DNA from: Eupeodes corollae
Lineage: Eukaryota > Arthropoda > Insecta > Diptera > Syrphidae
DNA length: 64,000 nucleotides
Reading direction: 5' to 3'
Assembly (NCBI RefSeq): GCF_945859685.1
Contig: NC_079148.1
Span: 55,624,421 to 55,688,420, forward strand
This document shows, one piece after another, positions 32,549 to 44,089 of the stretch. Position 1 is the stretch's first letter. Each line of letters opens with the position of its first letter. The notes beneath the pieces were generated by a model. It worked only from the letters and a program-made list of their open reading frames with translations. It did no database searches and was not told the DNA's origin. The translations under genes and the position numbers were made by a program.

Positions 32549-34919
32549 GTTTAAAAAATTGTTCCTAGACCGAAAGGCAGTAGTTATAAGATTATGGATT
32601 AACTTAGAGCAACCGCTCTGATTTGAAATTTGCGATAGTTTTTTAAGAATTTTTGTCTAGCTTTAGGATAGCTTTAAGATTTTGATAAAGTAAAAAAAAA
32701 TAAAAAATAAACCATCACACCACTTACAAAATTTTAAGCACACCTCTAGACATTAATCGAAGAAAGGACTTAGTTCGTTTACACTCTTTTGGAGTCTGTA
32801 TATTTATTTCTAAAGATAAACAACCAAGGTAAGAGTTATGAAATTCCACTGAAAAAAAAGCTTTACCAATCTTTCATTACGTTGCTCAACGGTAAGCTAA
32901 ACAACTAAAATCAAAACAAAATCCTGGCTGACTCCTTGCAAATGTGTTTCAACTAAAAGATAAATGGTATGACAAAAAATGAAAATTAACCGAGGGTAAA
33001 AATAATGGATTTTTCATAGTTTTTCTCTTGGGCGCTTGGTAAAAAAAACCTCATATCAATGTTCCCATAAATACAAATTAACACATACATAACTAAAATA
33101 GTGTCATTTATGTAAAAGCTCTCGTAGAAAAATTCTATTAACCAAATCATCCAAGTCATACACATTGCGAGTATATCTACTCAGACAAATACTAAATGAT
33201 ATAAGTCACGTACTCTATTTTGTGATCCCCATCATTTTAATTTCCATTTGCTTTGTCTAGAAACCCTGCTTCATTTACATGCATATGTTATTTATGTATC
33301 TACGTACGTTATGTACATATCTATATGTAAAATTGTAGACTCTACCGAGGTAGAATAATGGAAACAGAAAATATCACCATCATTGCAATCGCAAAAGGGT
33401 CATTCACACTCATTTGCACAACAGAAATGACGACGACGACGAAGACAATGGACGTTCTATTCTATCTGACCAACAATGACCATATAGCAGACGTGAAGAG
33501 AATTATAGAATTCCACATTTTGGTCGTGTCTTTCGGTCTTCAAGAGAAAAGTCCAATTCCAAAATATAATATCCCTCAACGGAGATGAAGAAGAAGAGAA
33601 AGAAGAGGAAGACGAGGACGAAGACGAAGACCATGATAAGATTGACATTCAAATAGAGAGAAACGAGAAATATTGTGGTGCTGCAAAATCCTCAGGAGTC
33701 AGGACCAGGACCAGGACTAATACCAAGATGAAACGGCACCGGACAATCCGAATTCCGAAGAAGAACTTATGTAACCTAAATTTATTATTCTCAAGCAGTC
33801 AGTCACTGAGTCGCTCTTCTGAGTATATGTAGAATGTAACATAACTGTATACGAGTGTTTAGGGACGATATGACGACAAACAAAGCAACGCAACGTAGTC
33901 TTATACTAAAGTCATAACTCGTATAGTCCTTCCATTATATTGTGATATCAATTTAAGACTTAAGGGATTCACATTATGTGTGTAGATACAAATAGTTATC
34001 ACTTTTACTTCCACATTAGCCCAGATGACTAAAAAACTTTTGATTTCTTTCCTGTCTACTTCTCTGATGATGAGGATATTATGTTCTACTATACGAGTAC
34101 GTTACGTATCTACAACTGAGTATATATGGTGGGGAACAATAAGTATTATAGTACCTAGTTGTCCTCAGTAGCTGAAGCGTGCTGTTGGCCCATTGAAGAG
34201 ATAAAGCCAGGAAACTATGCTTATAGTATACGAGAACGAGTACGAGAACGAGTAGCTATGCTTAGTAAGTTCGTGCTTATTCTGGCTGGGTGAAAGTAAG
34301 TAAAAGAGTTATCCTTTCTTTTTCCCTGTACTATGTGCTATGGTATCCTGTGCTTTGCTGTACTGATGTACTGTACTGTAATACTATGTGCAATGTGCGT
34401 GTTGAGCACTTTGAAAAACTTAACAACAAGACAACGAGTGCAATTTCTTCTTCCCCCCTTCTTGTTTTCCCTCTTTGCTTGTAATTACACAACTTCACAG
34501 CTAAGGGCGTTTTTTTTTTTTTGAGTCATATTCCCAACAAAAGGCATCACTGCTGCAGCCCCGTGAAAGGAAAATGAAAGTTTTGAGGAACGCTATCGTC
34601 ATAGTCGAGATTGGTACCTACTTTTCTATACTATAAACAGAACATGATAATGGGGTGGTGGCGGGGGTGTAGTTGTTTGACTATATACATTTTAAAATAA
34701 AAAACTGCTTAAACAAGATGAAAGACTGATATTTTAAAGGTAGAACGTTTTTAGATTATAATAATAGGTGTTTATGTATTGAAATGTTTTCAAAAAAAAT
34801 TAAAATTGAGAGTGAAAGCTTTGTCGGAGCTCCTATCCTAAGTGCAAACGTAAGTGGTGAAATAAAGTATTATTATAGTATTTTGCAGTGAGCAGGTTTT
34901 AGATCCATCAGAAGCATCT
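32549..34919. other. gene-free stretch with microsatellites
   Basis: No gene recognised. Holds GAC/GAAG-type simple sequence (33,428-33,440; 33,583-33,632) and several TACGAGT/ACTCGTA motifs (about 33,850, 33,916, 34,094 and 34,229-34,252). The acidic or serine-rich frames there reflect the microsatellite. Confidence 0.55.
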
Positions 34920-35999
34920 ATGGGGATTGAGAAAAAATGCTCCTTTTTTTTAAAGCTTAATTTAATAGCTTACCTTTTTGGTGTTTGTAAATATACCACA
35001 ATAACGGTGAAGACGAACCGAATTCCGCTGTCAGAAAGGATCATATTCACTTTGACGAATTTAAAAGCAGCTAGTGATAATTTGGTTAATATGGTTGAAA
35101 GAAAGCTTGCCCGATGTAAGGAACTTTATTATTGTTTGCCCGATACTGAAAAAGAGACCCTCTAAACTGCACCAACTAAAGAGGAATCAGTGTTCTTAAC
35201 ATTGCATTCAAAATGTTATATGTCGTAATACATGCAGAATACGATGTTCATATTGAGGCAGTTAATAAGGATCATCCCAAGGAAGACCCTTTAGGGCAAA
35301 GTGAATGAAATTACATTGAATTGATTCAATACGTTTTCTACGAAGTTCTTAATAGGAAGTCCATAGCTGACAATTGTACAAAGAAGGAATAACATAGGGA
35401 TCATTGAACTCCTTTGCCCAGCGTCTTAAAAAACCAAGCATAGAATTTGATTTATTGACAATTAAATTAATGTGATGTGTAAATTCTTAGTTGAAACAGA
35501 AATGAACACCTAAATCTTTAAATGTGTTTAAATGTAAAGACGCGACAGAGTTTCTGCTGAGATATACAATAATCAAATTGAGGGTTGAGGGCGCAATTTT
35601 TTCCACACCAAAATGTGAAACTATCATTGTCAGCTTGTAAAAGGATACGCTCATGGGTGGACTTTATTATCTTAAAAATGTTCATGTCATCAGCAAAAAT
35701 AATAATTTCACTTGAGCTTCATTGGGGAACACCAGATTCAGCAACAAAAGGTTCAGAATGATATTTTTATCCAAACATAAGAAAATGGTGGAAAATCAAG
35801 AGCTTTGAGTTTAATTAAAATAACTCCGTGGATAAGTCGGTAAAAAGCTTTAGAAAAGTCAGTGTATACACAGTCAACTTCATAACCTTGTTCTAAAGTG
35901 TTTGAACATGTGTTTGAGAATGTGAGGATATTTGTAACGGTTGATCTTTTTCTTACAAAACCATGTTGCTGATCGCAAATGAGATTTTTACCAAGGCTC
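34920..35999 (-). pseudogene. CR1/jockey-like non-LTR relic: RT palm
   Basis: Minus strand: NLICDQQHGFVRKRSTVTN, EVDCVYTDFSKAF (the RT block with the first catalytic Asp), then, across a frameshift, FADDMNIFKIIKSTHE, the catalytic ADD. Beyond that only thumb remnants in mixed frames. The N-terminal RT side is cut off at about 36,000 by a SINE fragment. It is similar to the plus-strand relic at 44.1 kb (DNQHGFVKKRSTVTN, VDCILTDFSKVFD). The low-coordinate limit is approximate. Confidence 0.75.
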
Positions 36000-36210
36000 A
36001 TTTAACAATTCTCAAGTATTCCTGTGTTCGAGTAATATTGTCTTAATGGCTGATTTGAGATAGTACATTCATGATAAGAATTACTTTTTGAAAATCAATC
36101 AATTCCTAGCAAAACGCAGTACCCGTAAGAAACTCTTTAGATGACACAGGCAGAGATTAAAGCCAAGACGTCTGGAATGACAATACTACTCACTAACAAT
36201 CACACCACAG
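36000..36210 (-). repeat. tRNA-derived SINE, copy 3 (partial)
   Basis: Reverse complement of the family: CTCAAGTATTCCTGTGTTCG, CATGATAAGAATTACTTTTTG, box B remnant CAGAGATTAAAGCCAAGACG, and the head ACTAACAATCACACCACAGG. The middle is partly deleted. It lies between two non-LTR relics. Confidence 0.75.
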
Positions 36211-36229
36211 GTACTACCAAACATGTTGA

Positions 36230-39150
36230 TGTTTTTTTTTTTTATAATTTGCAGGCACTCAAGGGGTTATTAGTACCCTTTATATGTTTATATTCAAACA
36301 CAGTGCGAGCTTTAGGAAAATAGGGAAGGATTAAAAAGGAGATACAGGTGCACATTGGTCTTAAAGTTCTGAACATCAAAATGGGAGGGAAAAACAGAGT
36401 TGGCTAAAGCATTCCACATTCTCGATGTGCGATTTAAGAAAGAATCTCTATACTTGATAGTACGCCCGAAATTGAGCTCAAGGGTAAACTGATGGGCATT
36501 CCTGGAAGTGCGAGTATTAGGGCTGAACTGTTTGAGGGGTGGAATGCAACTGGCTAGTTCAACAGAACATTTTTTGTAAAAATATCGATAAAACAACGAA
36601 AGGCATGAAACATTGCGACGGTGTTCTAGCGATGTAAATGTTTCGATTATAGTTCTATCGCCTATCATTTTTAAAGCCCTTTTTTGTATTCTATCCAAGA
36701 GATGTAAACTTGTTTTAGGGGCACCTGCCCAGTTATGCGAATTATATTCAAGCTTTGGACGGATGAAGGCTTTGTAAATTACAGCCAGATCAGAAGGGGT
36801 GAAAAATTTATTGCACCGTCGGAGAAATCCTAAGCACCTGGCAGCATTTTTGTCAATATCAAATATATGATCGTTCCATAAAAGGTGATCTGTGATACAC
36901 ATACCAAGTACTGCCAGTTGATTAGTTTCTTGGATGCAAGTGCCACTCATAGATAGTGGCATCAGGGGTATGTTACGCTTTAACGACAGGATACAGCATT
37001 GAGTTTTCGAAGCATTAAATTCTACACGGTTTTTGATTCCCCATTGTACAATGCTGTCAAGATCTTTTCCATCCGCTCGGAAAGAGACCTGTAGAGTAGG
37101 AAAGATGGAAAAGCTTACGCAGTGGTTTTGCCAGCGATAAAGAACACCTCTTCAGAACAATTGGGGAGATACTATCCGGGCCAGCGGATTTGTGTACGTC
37201 AAGGTCTTTCATTACTCTTACAACTGCACGATTGCGAAAGCAGATTCGTCCCATTGAATCATTTACGCTCTCAAGAACAAGAGTACTCATGACACTTTCC
37301 GGTAGCGTCGAATTAACAGCAAACTGTGCTGCAAGCAAATTGGCTTTATCAATCGAGCTAACATAGGGAGTGTCATTGTGGACCAGCGTTGGAACCGAGG
37401 ATGACGTGGTGTTTCGTACGTTTTGTATAAATGACCAGACATTTTTACTACCTTTGGGACATTGTAGTATTTTTTTCCTTAATTTCTGATAATGCAAAAA
37501 TTTGGTTCGACGATATGACCATTACATGTCTTTTTAGCTTGTTTGAACTTATTCCGGTTTTCCTCAATCGGGTTGGCTTTGTAACAACGGAAACTTACAT
37601 CTCTGATCCTAATAACCTCCTTACAGCTCGAATCAAACCATGAGTTCTCTTTGGGTTTGATAGATTTTACCCTGTTCGGGATAAAATTTCTCATTCCACA
37701 AAGAATTAAATTTGTAACCATATCTGCGCTGGAATCCACGTCACTATCGAGGAAGCATAGTGACCAGTTTAAGTTCCTGAAGGTCCTCATAGGAGTTTTT
37801 TCTTTAACTGGGTTTTTCGACATGAGAATTTTGCAGATATGATACAATGGTCTGTTGTTCCTGGAGGCGGTAATACACTAATTGTGTATTTATTAGGGTC
37901 AGAGGTAAGAAACAAGTCTAGGGTGTTGGCGGATTGACCTGCAACGTCAGGGATTCGAGTTAGCTCATCGACAAGCTGAGTTAATTGATTTAACTCAGCA
38001 AAGATCTCAACATACCTTCCTTCCGGTGTTGACTGACCAGAATAACGAAGCCAAGATGAATTGTGTACATTGAAATCGCCCGCAATGACAATTTCAGTGT
38101 GAGGATAATGGGCAACAATTCTTTGAATGGAGTCAGACAGAGCATCAAATTCGTTAAAAGTTGCATTTCTGTCCAGATTTGGACTTCGATATAAAAAACA
38201 TGTGTGGATGATGTGTTTATTTGCCGTGAATTTTAACCACATAAAGTTAAAGTTTGTGTTAGAGCATAAACCATATTGTGGCTGGAGTTGGAATGCAACA
38301 TCATTTCTTATATATACGGCTAATCCATAATAAGGAAAAAATAATGGCACTAAGTTATACCCATTTAGATTGAATTCCGAATGATCGGAATCTTCACCTA
38401 TTTGAGTTTCACTCAATGCAAAAACAGCTGGCCTGTTTGATGCAGTGTGGACATATCAAATTAAATGGGGTGGCGCAAAAGTCCGTTGTGAACCAGGGCC
38501 TAGTGACTTACAACTCTCAACCATTCCTGTGTGCGAGTACTGTTGTCAGGAATGGAAGGGACCTACAATTTTAGGCCGAATCCGAACGGCTAGTTTTGAG
38601 AAAGCACTTTTTTCATGACGAGAATTACTCTTGAAGGGTTTGTCAATTCCTCGCAAGAGGCATTACCCGCGAAAATTATTTTTTTTTTAAATTAAGGTGG
38701 CACGGGTAGGGATTGAACCCAAGACCCCTTGCATGACAGTCCAACGCACTAACTATCGGGTACTACCAGTGTGGACATATGTGGCATAGGAATTCACTCA
38801 ACATTTTAATGTATAAAACTTGTAAAACAACAAAAGACTTTAGACAATGAGATAGGCAATGAAAGGTCAACACTGGAGTCTCTCGAGCAACCAAAATGTC
38901 GCTATAGAGGACCCTTATCATTTCAAGATAAAAGAACCTTGAGTTCTTGGTGTTATCTACGGTCCCGTATGCATAGAAGATAAGGAGAAGATGGGCTGTA
39001 CAGTGATGTAGACTATAAGCCAGCTTGACAACGATTGATGGGTCATATAGTGCGCATGGAAACCAACGCTCAGTTTCCATCTCAGTCTTCAAATCCACCC
39101 CACAGCAGATAAATTCCACACACAAGTGAAAAGTGACCTCACCTCACTTG
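36230..39150 (-). pseudogene. CR1/jockey-like non-LTR retrotransposon, RT core deleted, SINE inside
   Basis: Minus strand, high to low: start of an endonuclease domain (about 39,150-38,781), a SINE insertion, then FALSETQIGEDS, AVYIRNDV, VIAGDFNVHNSSW, NTLDLFLTS and GTTDHCII, the APE-type endonuclease motifs (38,440-37,800). The linker (37,850-37,480) is followed by RT entry VHKSAGPDSISPIVLKRCS and LFPSGWKRS near 37,057. The frame there joins DLDSIVQWGIKNRVEFNASKTQ, so the RT core including YxDD is missing. The C-terminus has VLGMCITDHLLWNDHI, YNSHNWAGAP, RIQKRALKMIGD and FLNRTSRMWNALANSVFP. A T15 run at 36,229-36,244 is the poly(A) tail in reverse. Endonuclease catalytic residues look intact, but the element cannot copy itself. 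Confidence 0.88.
38457..38767 (-). repeat. tRNA-derived SINE, copy 4, with 13-bp target duplication
   Basis: Full-length insertion into the endonuclease part of the non-LTR element. The head at the right carries box B GGATTGAACCCAAGACC and box A CTAACTATCGGG (reverse complement). The body has CTCAACCATTCCTGTGTGCG. AGTGTGGACATAT occurs at 38,444-38,456 and 38,768-38,780, immediately outside, so the boundaries are exact. Confidence 0.92.
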
Positions 39151-39399
39151 GAGTTTACTTAGAGTGTTTAGCTGGAGACATCTGAAATGTATCCTTGTTT
39201 CGCAGGACCGTAGTTTTCAATTAAATAAGTAAGTAAGATGTTAATAGTTCTTTTTGCTTCTTCCAACTTTTGTACAATTGAATCTTGAAGGAAATTTGAT
39301 GCTTATATTGTTTAACCTTTTCTAATTCTTCGTTTTTCCAATACCATTATTAATTTCTTGCATACTGTCCAGTTCCATTAATGAAAAAAAAATTGTTTG

Positions 39400-39790
39400 A
39401 TTTCTAATATTTAACTTTAAGTTCCCTAGGTCACTATAGGTTTTTAGTTTGTTGATCATCTGTTGCATCATATTTGTACTGACAGCCACAAAAGAGCAAT
39501 GATTTTACACCCTGGTACATTGAGCTCACCCAAAAAGATAGAGGAAAGAACTGGACTAAGGAGGCAGCCCTGTTTCTGTTTCAAACTATTTCGATAATAT
39601 ATCCCATACAGCTGACTTATTTACGTAGTAAGGCTGTTGAAGACATAATTAGATTCGATATTTTGTAAAACAAAACTTTTCTATTGATGGTGTTGACAGC
39701 TGCTTTGAAGTCTAGATTGGATCTGATAATATTCATCGGGATAAAGATATTGTGAACTATGGAATAACGTTTTCTTAATTCGTCTTTATT
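39400..39790 (-). pseudogene. non-LTR reverse transcriptase fragment
   Basis: The minus strand reads DFKAAVNTI-like sequence (RT block with catalytic Asp), LFYKISNLIMS, then KQKQGCLLSPVLSSIFLGEL, the QGCxLSPxLF block. The next block should bring YADD but is degenerate. It lies upstream of the relic at 40.2-41.5 kb and probably shares its family, since both have an xKQGCLLSPxL motif. Frameshifts are present. Confidence 0.6.
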
Positions 39791-40214
39791 TTTATTGAGT
39801 TCCCAAATGTTGTTAAATTAATACCAGTCCTAGAAAATGTTTTGACCGAAACACACAGCGAATCATTTGTTGGTAAAAAATGTATTAAATGTGAAAGCAA
39901 AGTAATTTAAATGGCATGCGATGCTTTTGAGGTTATACCTCTACCGCTTTTTTGAATATTTTGGGTGGTATCTTAGTCATAACTTGAGTAATGTTGTCAA
40001 TTAGTAGTAGTAAAATGTTTTTTATTTCCAACGTAATATCTAGAAGTTACCATTTTCAAATAAGATTTTAAGTTTCTTTTGAAGTTAAAAATGCAAAACT
40101 TACGACATTGACAAACGTCATCATACAGTTATTAGTTTCACATTAAAATTTGGTGATAATTTTAACAAATTTTTTTACTGCTTATATTCTCTCACTAGTT
40201 TATTTCGGTATGGT

Positions 40215-41540
40215 AAGGCTACAGAGAAAAAAAAATCGCAAGTCCTTCAAAACTGGTGCTGTTTTCTCCATTGAGCACCTGGATTATTTGCGCTTCTGTT
40301 AAACAAACTTTCCCAAGGAAGGCCACCCTAAATTCCTTTAAACCCGGGCATCTCCCCAAGAAGTGCTGGATGTTTTCTTCCTCCCTTAAGTTGCACACAG
40401 TACATAATGATGATTCGTCCTGGTCAAATCCGTTTCCATTAAACTAGATTAAATCACATCTTGACTTTAAAATCCAGGTGATCTTGTTCAGTTCGAAACA
40501 ATTGTTAATGTTAATCTGTCCTCTTACATCTTCCAGATATTTGTAAATGCGCGTACTGCTCTCAAATACCCTTCGTAGGTTTTCTTGTTGACCCTCTGAT
40601 TTCAACAGCCGCAATAGATCATTGCGTTTTTGCATCCAATCAATTTTAGAAATAGATCTCTCATCCCAACGCAGTCCAAAAGAATATCCAAGATTGTTTC
40701 ATTCCTTTACCCAGAATAATTTTTCCCTCAAAAGTATTTTTATATAGCTGATGCGCTAGTCTTGTTGCACATTCGAATATTGTTTTTGATATATATCTGA
40801 GGTGAAGATAGTAATGTCCGTCTTCCGCCCCAGTTTCCATTGCCAAAGAGTAGATTGGAGTAAATGTAGGCAATTTTAAAATTTGTTTTAAAAAATATGG
40901 TTGAAGTTTATCCACTTCTTCGAACATTCCAAAGCCCCAGATCTAAGCAACGTAGGTTTGAATAACTCTACAAACTGCCTCAAATAGTTTCCATTTGGGT
41001 TTAAAGTTGATATTTCTTTTTGCTAGAAAACATTGCCACGTTCGAGTTAATACTGTTCCTGGCTGCAGTGTTTCTTATTTCTACGTGCTTTGAAAACGGC
41101 ATCTTTGGTGAAAGTGAAACTCCGAAGTAAGTATAGTTGGAGACAATTCGAATTCTTTCTCCATTTAATGACAAATTTTCTTGATTAGATAGCCTTCCAC
41201 CATTTCTGAACACCATTATCTCGAATTTAGATAGATTTACCTTTAGGCTCCATCTAATGAAGTTACATTCCAGTTGCTTTATCATCTGCTGCAAGACCGT
41301 GACATCATCCGTCAGTATAATCATATCGTCTGCATAAAAGAGGCAACCTTATGTTCACCAAGTCAATAAAGAGTCCTCTTCCTAAAGATTCATGCAAATC
41401 GTTTATATACAGTCCGAAAAGCAATGGTGATAGCAAGCATCCCTGTTTGACTCCAAAAAGTGTCTCACAATATTCGGAGAGTTCTTGTGTTTTGGAGTAT
41501 ATGGCTTCTATGAAATTAACATATTTAGATTTAGAATTAG
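40215..41540 (-). pseudogene. non-LTR reverse transcriptase relic inserted in a mariner gene
   Basis: Minus strand: FIEAIYSKTQELSEYCETLFGVKQGCLLSPLLFGLYINDLH, then ILTDDVTVLQQMI (catalytic YADD read as LTDD), WSLKVNLSKFEIMVFRNGG, YTYFGVSLSP, and beyond a frameshift FEEVDKLQPYFLKQILKLP and ETGAEDGHYYLHLRYI. This is the RT palm, thumb and C-terminal region of a LINE. It is 5'-truncated, starting mid-RT at about 41,540, directly after mariner transposase sequence in the same frame. Clade not assigned. Mutated YADD and frameshifts make it inactive. Confidence 0.78.
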
Positions 41541-41626
41541 TAGTACAAACATGGTCTTTTTCGTGGCCCCACAGACAAAAATCCAAAGGTATCAAATCGC
41601 AGGATCTTGACGTCATAAAAACGTGA
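41541..41626 (-). pseudogene. mariner-type transposase scrap (third catalytic block)
   Basis: The minus strand reads TSRSCDLIPLDFCLWGHEKDHV, the PPRSCDLTPLDFFLWG block that carries the last catalytic Asp of mariner-type transposases. It is followed without a stop by LINE RT sequence, giving a chance chimeric frame of 103 codons (41,305-41,616). Confidence 0.75.
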
Positions 41627-41639
41627 AAATGAACTATGT

Positions 41640-43796
41640 AGTAGGAATTTGTTCACAGTATGAAGCTATAATTGGTAACATTTTGTGGCTTCGCTTCTTG
41701 GAAGCACATAATTTCAATCAACCATCTTCATCTTTGATGACATCTTTGACACAAAAAATATCGACCAATGACACGTTTTTTACCATAGAAAACACCAAAT
41801 AGTCAACTTGTTTAAATGCCAGGTCTATTTTTTTATCTCTTGTGGGTTTTGAAACCTACTCGTACATACATGTGAAAATATTTCTCTTTAATTACTTACC
41901 GAGTTTCAAATATGCCTCAGCTCAAAATCGTCTTCTGTTCCTTGTCCAAGAATCGTATCAACCTATGTAAGCTGCACTTACGATGTTTTTTGAAATTTAT
42001 ATGGATGGAGATTCATGCCATAGTGAGGATTACCCCAATCTTAATTGCTGCAAACACAGAAATATTGATAAATTCGGATCATCAGTAACAATGTTTTCGA
42101 ATGAGACTGCATAAAGATGAGGTACGGGCCTTATGACATCTATAACACTTTTTTTTCTCTTGATGACGCCAAAATGACTGACCTTATACTTTGCGAATGA
42201 TGTTTCACAAAGCCATGACTCTAAAATCAAAAACATAAATCATTCAAAGATGTCCTTTCTTATACTCATAAAAAAGTGTGTATACGCCTGGGTGAACTTA
42301 CGTATGGATGTTTAAACCGGGGAGAAAAGGTCATCACATATGTACGTCATATTTACGGTTTCTTTTGTTTCAATTGATGATATTTCCATAAATATTAAAT
42401 TAATTTAAGTTATTTATTTCTATTCAAGCCAACAGTGCCAACATTTTTTAATGTTACTTTTTAGTATCCTAAAGACTATACATCCTATATACGTCATATA
42501 AATCTTTGCCCTTTCTTTGCCACTCCTTGTCGATGCCAATCTTAATGTCTCTGAAAATAATTCCTTCAGCCCTTTAGCTGAAAAACGTCCATCTGCAGAG
42601 TATTTTGTATTTTGCACTATGAGCATTCAATATTAGATTCCCGCTCTTGATTCCTGTCAGTTATACCATGTCAACGAAAATTCAATTACAATTTTAAAAC
42701 ATTCTTCCCGCATCCTGATGCACCAAGTATACATACATACATTATACATTATATATACATATGAACATTCTATGTAATGTACATATATAGAAAAAGTTCT
42801 TCTAAGCAGTATTATAGTGCACCGATTATATTGGTTTTTTTCGAACGATATATAAACGACCTTCATATCATATCCTGGGTCTTTTTCTTCTCTGAATTTT
42901 TATCGTTCACTCTGTGTGTTAAGTAGGGCAAGGTGCCTTTTTCTTGTAGGTCAAGGCCCCATTCACCATATTCGCAACGTGACTTGGGAGAAGACTTGGT
43001 TGAAAATGAAATGCAATGCCAACAAAACCCCATCACATCGCATCGCATCGCCACGCCATCCATCGCCATATCACCATCATCATCATCATTATCATCTTCT
43101 TCATCATCGTCGTCGTCATCGTAGTCGTTGTGGGTATTCTTCTTCGTTTTCATATTTGAAAAAGACCACAGTATTAAGGAAAAGTTTACCGAACATGACA
43201 GCAAATAAAAATCCAATTGAAGCCAAAATTAATCGACATATAGCGATGAGATGTGAATGATCGAAATCGAAATAAGGAATATTCTTAAAAAGTATGAATG
43301 TTGATACATATGAAATCTACAAACATACAGATCTATAAACATACAAAAGTACATACGATACATACATATATTTGTAAAGTACATATACTACTTCATTGAT
43401 TTTATTGATTTACCAAGAAATTTAAATGAATGTTGGTTGGTTGGAAAATACAAATAAAATGCCACATAATATTTGTATTGGTTTTAGAAACGTTTGTCAA
43501 TCTTGTTTTTATAATTAGTTTTTGTTTGTTTTTTTTTTATGTAAATGTATCTTCTGTTTTATTAGTAGCTATGTTGTCAATGTTAATATTAAACTTTTAC
43601 TTTAACAATTCGTTAAAGATTGATCACGACATCATAAAATACCATATTTATCTCTATAAACAAAAACTCCAAATTATTTTGTTGAAATCAGAAAATTGGT
43701 TTTGGTTGTTAAAAAAGTAGTTTATTCTTAAAATGTATTCTTTCAAAAACTGTAACACATTTTAAAACTATTATAATCATTTTAATAATTATTTTT
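41640..43796. other. gene-free stretch with microsatellites
   Basis: No gene recognised. CAT/CATC and CGT trinucleotide runs at about 43,070-43,125 give His- or Ser-rich frames that are simple sequence. ACATACATA-type repeats lie at about 42,730-42,765 and 43,320-43,390. Confidence 0.55.
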
Positions 43797-44050
43797 AGTG
43801 ATGGTTAGTTCTTGGTTTAATCTCTGCCTGTGTCATCTTAAGTTTTTTTAAGGGTACTTCCTTTTTTTGAGGATTTAACAAAACCTCCAAGAGTATGTAA
43901 TTCTTGTCATAATATGTGCTTTCTTAAAATTTCCGATCGGATTGGGCATAAAATCTGTGGGTCCCCTCCGTTCCTGAAGTGACTCATACACTTGAATGGT
44001 TAAGAGTTGCAAGTGACTAGGCCCAAGTTATCTACGGACTTTTGTGTTAC
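43797..44050 (+). repeat. tRNA-derived SINE, copy 5 (5'-truncated)
   Basis: Starts inside the head at GATGGTTAG. Box B is degenerate (TTGGTTTAATCTCTGCC). Body matches include CTCCAAGAGTATGTAATTCTTG, CTTGAATGGTTAAGAGTTGC and AAGTGACTAGGCCCAAG, followed by TATCTACGGACTTTTGTGTTAC. Confidence 0.78.
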
Positions 44051-44089
44051 TGAAAAAACAAAAACCGTACGCATTTGAACTTTAATTTT

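Noticed and set aside
33583..33650. Acidic or Ser-rich coding segment
   Set aside because: Arises from a GAA/GAC microsatellite in all frames; no flanking domain.
34920..35165. Plus-strand 81-codon frame
   Set aside because: Overlaps the minus-strand LINE relic and shows no domain of its own.
43020..43125. His- or Ser-rich protein frames
   Set aside because: Translation of CAT/CGT trinucleotide repeats.
42863..43216. 117-codon minus-strand frame
   Set aside because: Its Asp/Glu-rich centre is the same microsatellite; no domain or start context.
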